Below are positions 17,517 through 20,825 of a stretch of DNA of 20,825 nucleotides, in pieces (position 1 is the stretch's first letter; each line of letters starts with the position of its first letter). A program made the position numbers and the translations under genes. Origin of the DNA: a virus. The notes under the pieces were generated by a model that saw only the letters and a program-made list of their open reading frames with translations, ran no database searches and was not told the DNA's origin. Location of the stretch: positions 1 to 20,825 of IMG/VR virus record IMGVR_UViG_3300032291_001423; one strand, 5' to 3'.

Positions 17517-20020
17517 TGGACATCGACAAGTCGCTCAACCAAGCCCCACTAGGTATGTCTCCGATGATGTCGGAGATGGACGAGGGTCCTGACCTTGAGA
17601 TTGAGATCGAAGACCCAGAGGAAGTAACAATCCGTGCTGGTGACATGGAGATCGAGATCGACCCTGATGAGGACGAGGGCGACTTTAACGACAACCTAGC
17701 CGAAGATATGGACGAGAGCGTGCTGACAGAGCTTGCTGGCGACCTGCTCGGTGAGTTTGACGAAGATATTAGCAGCCGCAAGGACTGGATACAGACTTAT
17801 GTCGATGGCCTAGAGCTATTGGGGATGAAGGTCGAAGACCGTACGGAACCTTGGCCCGGAGCCTGTGGTGTACATCACCCACTGCTGGCCGAAGCGGTAG
17901 TTAAGTTCCAAGCCGAGACTATGAGCGAGACATTCCCAGCCCAAGGCCCGGTGCGTACGCAGATAATCGGTAAAGAGACTACAGAGAAGAAGGACGCTGC
18001 TGCACGCGTCCAAGAAGATATGAATTATCAGTTGACCGATGTGATGGTCGAGTATCGCCCTGAGCATGAGCGGATGCTGTGGGGCCTCGGTCTTGCAGGT
18101 AATGCGTTCAAGAAGGTGTACTACGATCCGTCACTCGGTCGCCAGGTCGCAATGTATGTAGCTGCGGAAGACGTAGTTGTGCCTTATGGCGCGTCCAGCT
18201 TGGAAGTCGCTGAACGCGTCACCCATGTAATGCGGAAGACCCCGAATGAGCTTAAGAAGCTCCAAGCGTCGGGCTTTTACCGTGACATAGACCTGCCAGA
18301 ACCTGTCAACTCGATGGATGAAGTAGAGCAGAAGATTTCGGAACAGCTTGGCTTCCGTGCAGAGACCGATGATCGGTACAAATTACTAGAAATGCACGTA
18401 GATTTAGTCATTGAAGATGATGATTACCGTGATGAGGCTGAAAATGACCTCGAAATAGCCCTCCCATACGTCATTACTATAGATAAAGAGACCGAAACGG
18501 TCCTATCTATTCGCCGTAACTGGAACCCCGATGATAAAAAGAAACTTAAACGCAATCACTTCGTACATTACTCGTACGTTCCGGGCTTTGGCTTCTATGC
18601 TTTTGGCCTTATTCACCTCATTGGTGCTTTTGCTAAGTCTGGTACCAGTCTTATTCGTCAGCTTGTCGATGCTGGCACTCTATCTAATCTCCCTGGTGGG
18701 TTCAAAACTAAGGGCTTGCGTGTCAAGGGTGACGACACCCCGATAAGTCCTGCTGAATGGCGTGATGTAGACGTAGCGTCAGGTACGATGCGTGATAATA
18801 TCATGCCGTTGCCGTACAAAGAGCCAAGCCAAGTCCTGTATTCGCTCCTAGGGACCATCGTAGACGAAGGTCGTCGCTTCGCGGGTATGGCGGACATGAA
18901 GGTGTCTGACATGTCTGCACAGGCTCCTGTGGGCACCACACTGGCTATTCTTGAGCGTACGTTGAAAATGATGAGTGCCGTGCAGGCACGCGTCCACTAT
19001 GCGATGAAGCGCGAGTTCCAGTTACTCAAAGGTATCATCCGCGATTATACGCCAGTAGCGTATAGCTTTGAGCCAGAAGAAGGCAGTCGTAGGGCTAAGA
19101 AGTCTGACTACGACAACGTCGATGTTATTCCTGTATCTGATCCTAACGCTGCCACTATGGCGCAAAAGATTGTTCAGTATCAGGCTGTTATCCAGTTGGC
19201 ACAGGGCGCGCCGCAAATCTACGACTTGCCCTACCTACACCGTCAGATGCTTGAGGTGCTAGGTATCAAGAACGCGCAGAAGCTCGTGCCGCTCAAGGAC
19301 GGCGACGACATGAAGCCGCGTGACCCTGTGTCTGAAAACATGGATGTCTTGAACGGTAAGCCCCTCAAGGCGTTTATCTACCAAGATCACGAAGCACATA
19401 TCACTGTGCACACAAGCGCCATGCAAGACCCCAAGATTATGCAGCTTATGGGTCAGAACCCCAATGCACAGGCAATGATGGCGTCTATGCAATCACACAT
19501 CGCTGAACATCTTGCGTTCGAGTATCGCAGGCAAGTCGAAGAACAGGCTGGTGTACCTCTGCCTCCACCCGATGCAGAAATGGATCAGGACACCGAGATG
19601 GCCGTTTCTCGTCTGGCCGCACAGGCAGCTACTCAGTTGCTACAGAAGAACCAAGCCGAAGCGCAACAACAGCAGAACCAACAGATGCAGCAGGACCCAA
19701 TCGTCCAAATGCAACAGCAAGAAATTCAGATTAAACAAGGCGAGCTTCAGATCAAGCAAGGTGAACTCGAACTCAAGAAGCAGAAGCTGCAGGTTGACGC
19801 CGCTGAAAAGAACGACCGACTCGAGCTTGAGATGGCGCGTATTGAGTCGCAAGAAGAGATAGCTGGCCTAAACGTCGGCGCAAAACTTGCCACTTCCAAA
19901 AGTCAAATGGAAGCTAAGCAGGAAGCAGAAGGACTCCGCATGGGTATCGAAGTTGCCCGTGAAGCCCTTCAAAGCGAACAACCCGTTCCCAACCAAGCAA
20001 CGCCTAAGGAGAATGAATGA
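17516..20020 (+). CDS. Portal protein, 834 aa
   Basis: The protein forms the dodecameric head portal to which TerL docks. A very acidic N-terminal extension (residues 21-85) is followed by EPWPGACGVHHPLLAEAVVK (111-130), typical of a portal family frequent in marine phages, and a long core. After about residue 700 there is a Gln-rich stretch (AEAQQQQNQQMQQDP) and then an imperfect repeat (EIQIKQGELQIKQGELELKK) that leads into a coiled coil. The size is at the upper end for portals, as for podovirus portals of the P22 kind with a C-terminal barrel, though I cannot show the fold here. Its stop overlaps the next ATG (ATGA). Confidence 0.92.
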   Translation: MDIDKSLNQAPLGMSPMMSEMDEGPDLEIEIEDPEEVTIRAGDMEIEIDPDEDEGDFNDNLAEDMDESVLTELAGDLLGEFDEDISSRKDWIQTYVDGLELLGMKVEDRTEPWPGACGVHHPLLAEAVVKFQAETMSETFPAQGPVRTQIIGKETTEKKDAAARVQEDMNYQLTDVMVEYRPEHERMLWGLGLAGNAFKKVYYDPSLGRQVAMYVAAEDVVVPYGASSLEVAERVTHVMRKTPNELKKLQASGFYRDIDLPEPVNSMDEVEQKISEQLGFRAETDDRYKLLEMHVDLVIEDDDYRDEAENDLEIALPYVITIDKETETVLSIRRNWNPDDKKKLKRNHFVHYSYVPGFGFYAFGLIHLIGAFAKSGTSLIRQLVDAGTLSNLPGGFKTKGLRVKGDDTPISPAEWRDVDVASGTMRDNIMPLPYKEPSQVLYSLLGTIVDEGRRFAGMADMKVSDMSAQAPVGTTLAILERTLKMMSAVQARVHYAMKREFQLLKGIIRDYTPVAYSFEPEEGSRRAKKSDYDNVDVIPVSDPNAATMAQKIVQYQAVIQLAQGAPQIYDLPYLHRQMLEVLGIKNAQKLVPLKDGDDMKPRDPVSENMDVLNGKPLKAFIYQDHEAHITVHTSAMQDPKIMQLMGQNPNAQAMMASMQSHIAEHLAFEYRRQVEEQAGVPLPPPDAEMDQDTEMAVSRLAAQAATQLLQKNQAEAQQQQNQQMQQDPIVQMQQQEIQIKQGELQIKQGELELKKQKLQVDAAEKNDRLELEMARIESQEEIAGLNVGAKLATSKSQMEAKQEAEGLRMGIEVAREALQSEQPVPNQATPKENE

Positions 20021-20211
20021 CAAATGAGTTACTGATGTACCTGTCAAAAAAGGTACAAGATGAGATCGACGTAATTAGCGGCGACCTCGCCCGCGGTACT
20101 GCAAAGGATCATGGGGAATATAAATATGCCTGCGGAATTATTCGCGGACTTATGATGTCAAACGGTTTCATCGCTGAAACCGCACAAAGAATGGAACAAG
20201 ACGATGACTGA
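20017..20211 (+). CDS. Small unknown protein, 64 aa
   Basis: The protein begins MTNELLMYLSKKVQDEIDVI and is predicted to be two helices with an acidic end (MEQDDD). Small proteins of this type, with 'YKYACGIIRGL', often follow portal genes in such phages and are unassigned; a virion or chaperone role is only a guess. It has ATGA coupling to the portal gene and an 8-bp overlap with the next gene. Confidence 0.8.
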   Translation: MTNELLMYLSKKVQDEIDVISGDLARGTAKDHGEYKYACGIIRGLMMSNGFIAETAQRMEQDDD

Positions 20212-20638
20212 TATTGTTGGGGTCACCACCCCCTCGTTAGTGGGCCTTAATGGCAAACCCATTGTGGCAGCGGACAAAGAACCCGAAGTTCCGGTAGAAG
20301 ACCGTGCAAAGCAGCTTCCAGACCCATCAGGCTATCGCATCCTGTGCGCTATCCCTGAAGTTGAAGACAAGACCGCTGGCGGTATCTTCAAGGCCGACTC
20401 TACCAAGCAATACGAAGAGCTTACTACTCCAGTGCTTATGGTGCTGAAGATGGGCCCAGATTGCTACAAGGACGAGAAACGCTTCCCGTCTGGCCCATGG
20501 TGCCAAGAAGGTGACTTTATCCTGACCCGCCCGATGGCAGGCAGCCGTGTGAAAATTCACGGTCGTGAGTTCCGCCTAATCAACGACGACAGTGTAGAAG
20601 GTGTTGTTGAAGACCCTCGGGGCATTTCCCGCGCTTAA
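20204..20638 (+). CDS. GroES-like co-chaperonin, 144 aa
   Basis: Residues about 40-135 resemble the GroES/Cpn10 fold: GYRILCAIPEVEDKTAGGIF aligns with the start and mobile loop of GroES (the K-x-A/S-G-G-I segment that contacts GroEL), and PVLMVLKMGPD and WCQEGDFILTRPMAGSRVKI match the later barrel strands. An N-terminal extension of about 40 residues is extra. Phage GroES analogues work with host GroEL to fold capsid proteins, which fits its place after the portal gene. Part of this gene is duplicated at the right edge. Confidence 0.85.
   Translation: MTDIVGVTTPSLVGLNGKPIVAADKEPEVPVEDRAKQLPDPSGYRILCAIPEVEDKTAGGIFKADSTKQYEELTTPVLMVLKMGPDCYKDEKRFPSGPWCQEGDFILTRPMAGSRVKIHGREFRLINDDSVEGVVEDPRGISRA
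20357..20475 (+). repeat. 119-bp direct repeat, copy 1 (within the GroES-like gene)
   Basis: This segment is repeated at 20707-20825 with one mismatch (T at 20362, C at 20712), 350 bp apart; 113 bp from 20363 onward are identical. Both copies are in the same reading frame. Confidence 0.95.
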
Positions 20639-20667
20639 CGGACGTAACCCGTACAAGGAGAAGTAAA

Positions 20668-20825
20668 ATGACCATGCAGAATGATGACTTCGAGGATTTT
20701 TCCTACGAAGTCGAAGACAAGACCGCTGGCGGTATCTTCAAGGCCGACTCTACCAAGCAATACGAAGAGCTTACTACTCCAGTGCTTATGGTGCTGAAGA
20801 TGGGCCCAGATTGCTACAAGGACGA
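20668..20825 (+). CDS. Partial ORF fused in frame to a GroES-like fragment (probable chimera)
   Basis: A strong ribosome site (AAGGAGAAGTAAA) precedes ATG 20668. The first 13 codons, MTMQNDDFEDFSY, are unique. Then the frame enters the 119-bp repeat copied from the GroES-like gene (EVEDKTAGGIF onward) and runs off the edge. The unique start resembles that of a different, commonly adjacent marine-phage protein whose natural sequence continues with a similar 'EVxDxT' motif. The simplest reading is a true gene start joined to the wrong continuation by assembly at a short shared sequence. Confidence 0.5.
   Translation, partial: MTMQNDDFEDFSYEVEDKTAGGIFKADSTKQYEELTTPVLMVLKMGPDCYKD
20707..20825 (+). 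repeat. 119-bp direct repeat, copy 2 (right edge)
   Basis: This is the second copy of 20357-20475. It ends exactly at the window edge, which is typical of an unresolved assembly graph end; a real recent duplication cannot be excluded. Confidence 0.9.

Noticed and set aside
1-20825. tRNA genes, CRISPR arrays, insertion sequences, integrase or attachment sites
   Set aside because: I looked for tRNA arm patterns, regularly spaced repeats with unique spacers, transposase or integrase motifs and terminal inverted repeats, and saw none. A tRNA covariance search could not be run here.

Overview
This window is part of a tailed double-stranded DNA bacteriophage genome (class Caudoviricetes), probably an uncultured environmental phage of a Gram-negative host. 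The right side carries a packaging and structural gene run on the + strand: an HNH nuclease, a TerS-like protein, TerL, the portal and a GroES-like co-chaperonin. Everything to the left of about 14.1 kb is read leftward on the - strand and is a replication, regulation and accessory module. Promoters are of host sigma-70 type (TTGACA, short 16-17 bp spacers, TATAAT-like) and no phage RNA polymerase gene is visible, so the host polymerase is presumably used. The sequence does not identify the host. Both ends cut through genes.

Layout, in the order of leftward transcription. (1) 14.14-12.83 kb: three small unknown genes and a cysteine-rich 244-aa protein, behind a promoter at about 14.24-14.27 kb. 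(2) 12.83-12.32 kb: a non-coding, AT-rich region with iteron-like repeats, a perfect 23-bp palindrome and a promoter; it could be an origin or control region. (3) 12.32-7.39 kb: about twenty-one small, mostly acidic, unrecognised proteins of 34-162 aa, tightly packed with ATGA, TAATG or TGATG overlaps, ending in a ribbon-helix-helix protein. (4) 7.32-2.94 kb: replication and nucleic-acid genes, including a VRR-NUC nuclease, a C5-methyltransferase-like protein, a stand-alone DnaA domain IV-like protein and a family A DNA polymerase with 3'-5' exonuclease. (5) 2.95-1.65 kb: three transcription-related genes with near-identical leaders: an RNA polymerase alpha-CTD look-alike, a helix-turn-helix protein, and an XRE domain fused to a sigma-70 region 4. 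(6) 1.65 kb to the left edge: a zinc-ribbon protein, a 22-aa microprotein, a membrane protein, a conserved marine-phage protein of unknown function and a truncated glycosyltransferase-like gene.

Region 14.14-14.89 kb is the divergent intergenic region between the leftward and rightward modules. It has an alternating purine-pyrimidine GC-rich block, clustered C6 tracts, promoters in both directions and hairpins in the leader of the rightward transcript.

The points most worth following are these. First, the phage carries look-alikes of two pieces of host RNA polymerase holoenzyme (alpha-CTD and sigma region 4), encoded close together. Second, a 7-bp palindromic motif, GTGNCAC, lies inside the -35/-10 spacer of three predicted promoters and recurs in their intergenic gaps. 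Third, four GATC sites lie at exact 10-bp intervals upstream of another promoter, next to a ribbon-helix-helix gene. Fourth, a shared GGAGCA(A/G)(A/G)C translation leader precedes about a dozen leftward genes. The last ~119 bases repeat part of the GroES-like gene and look like an assembly chimera.
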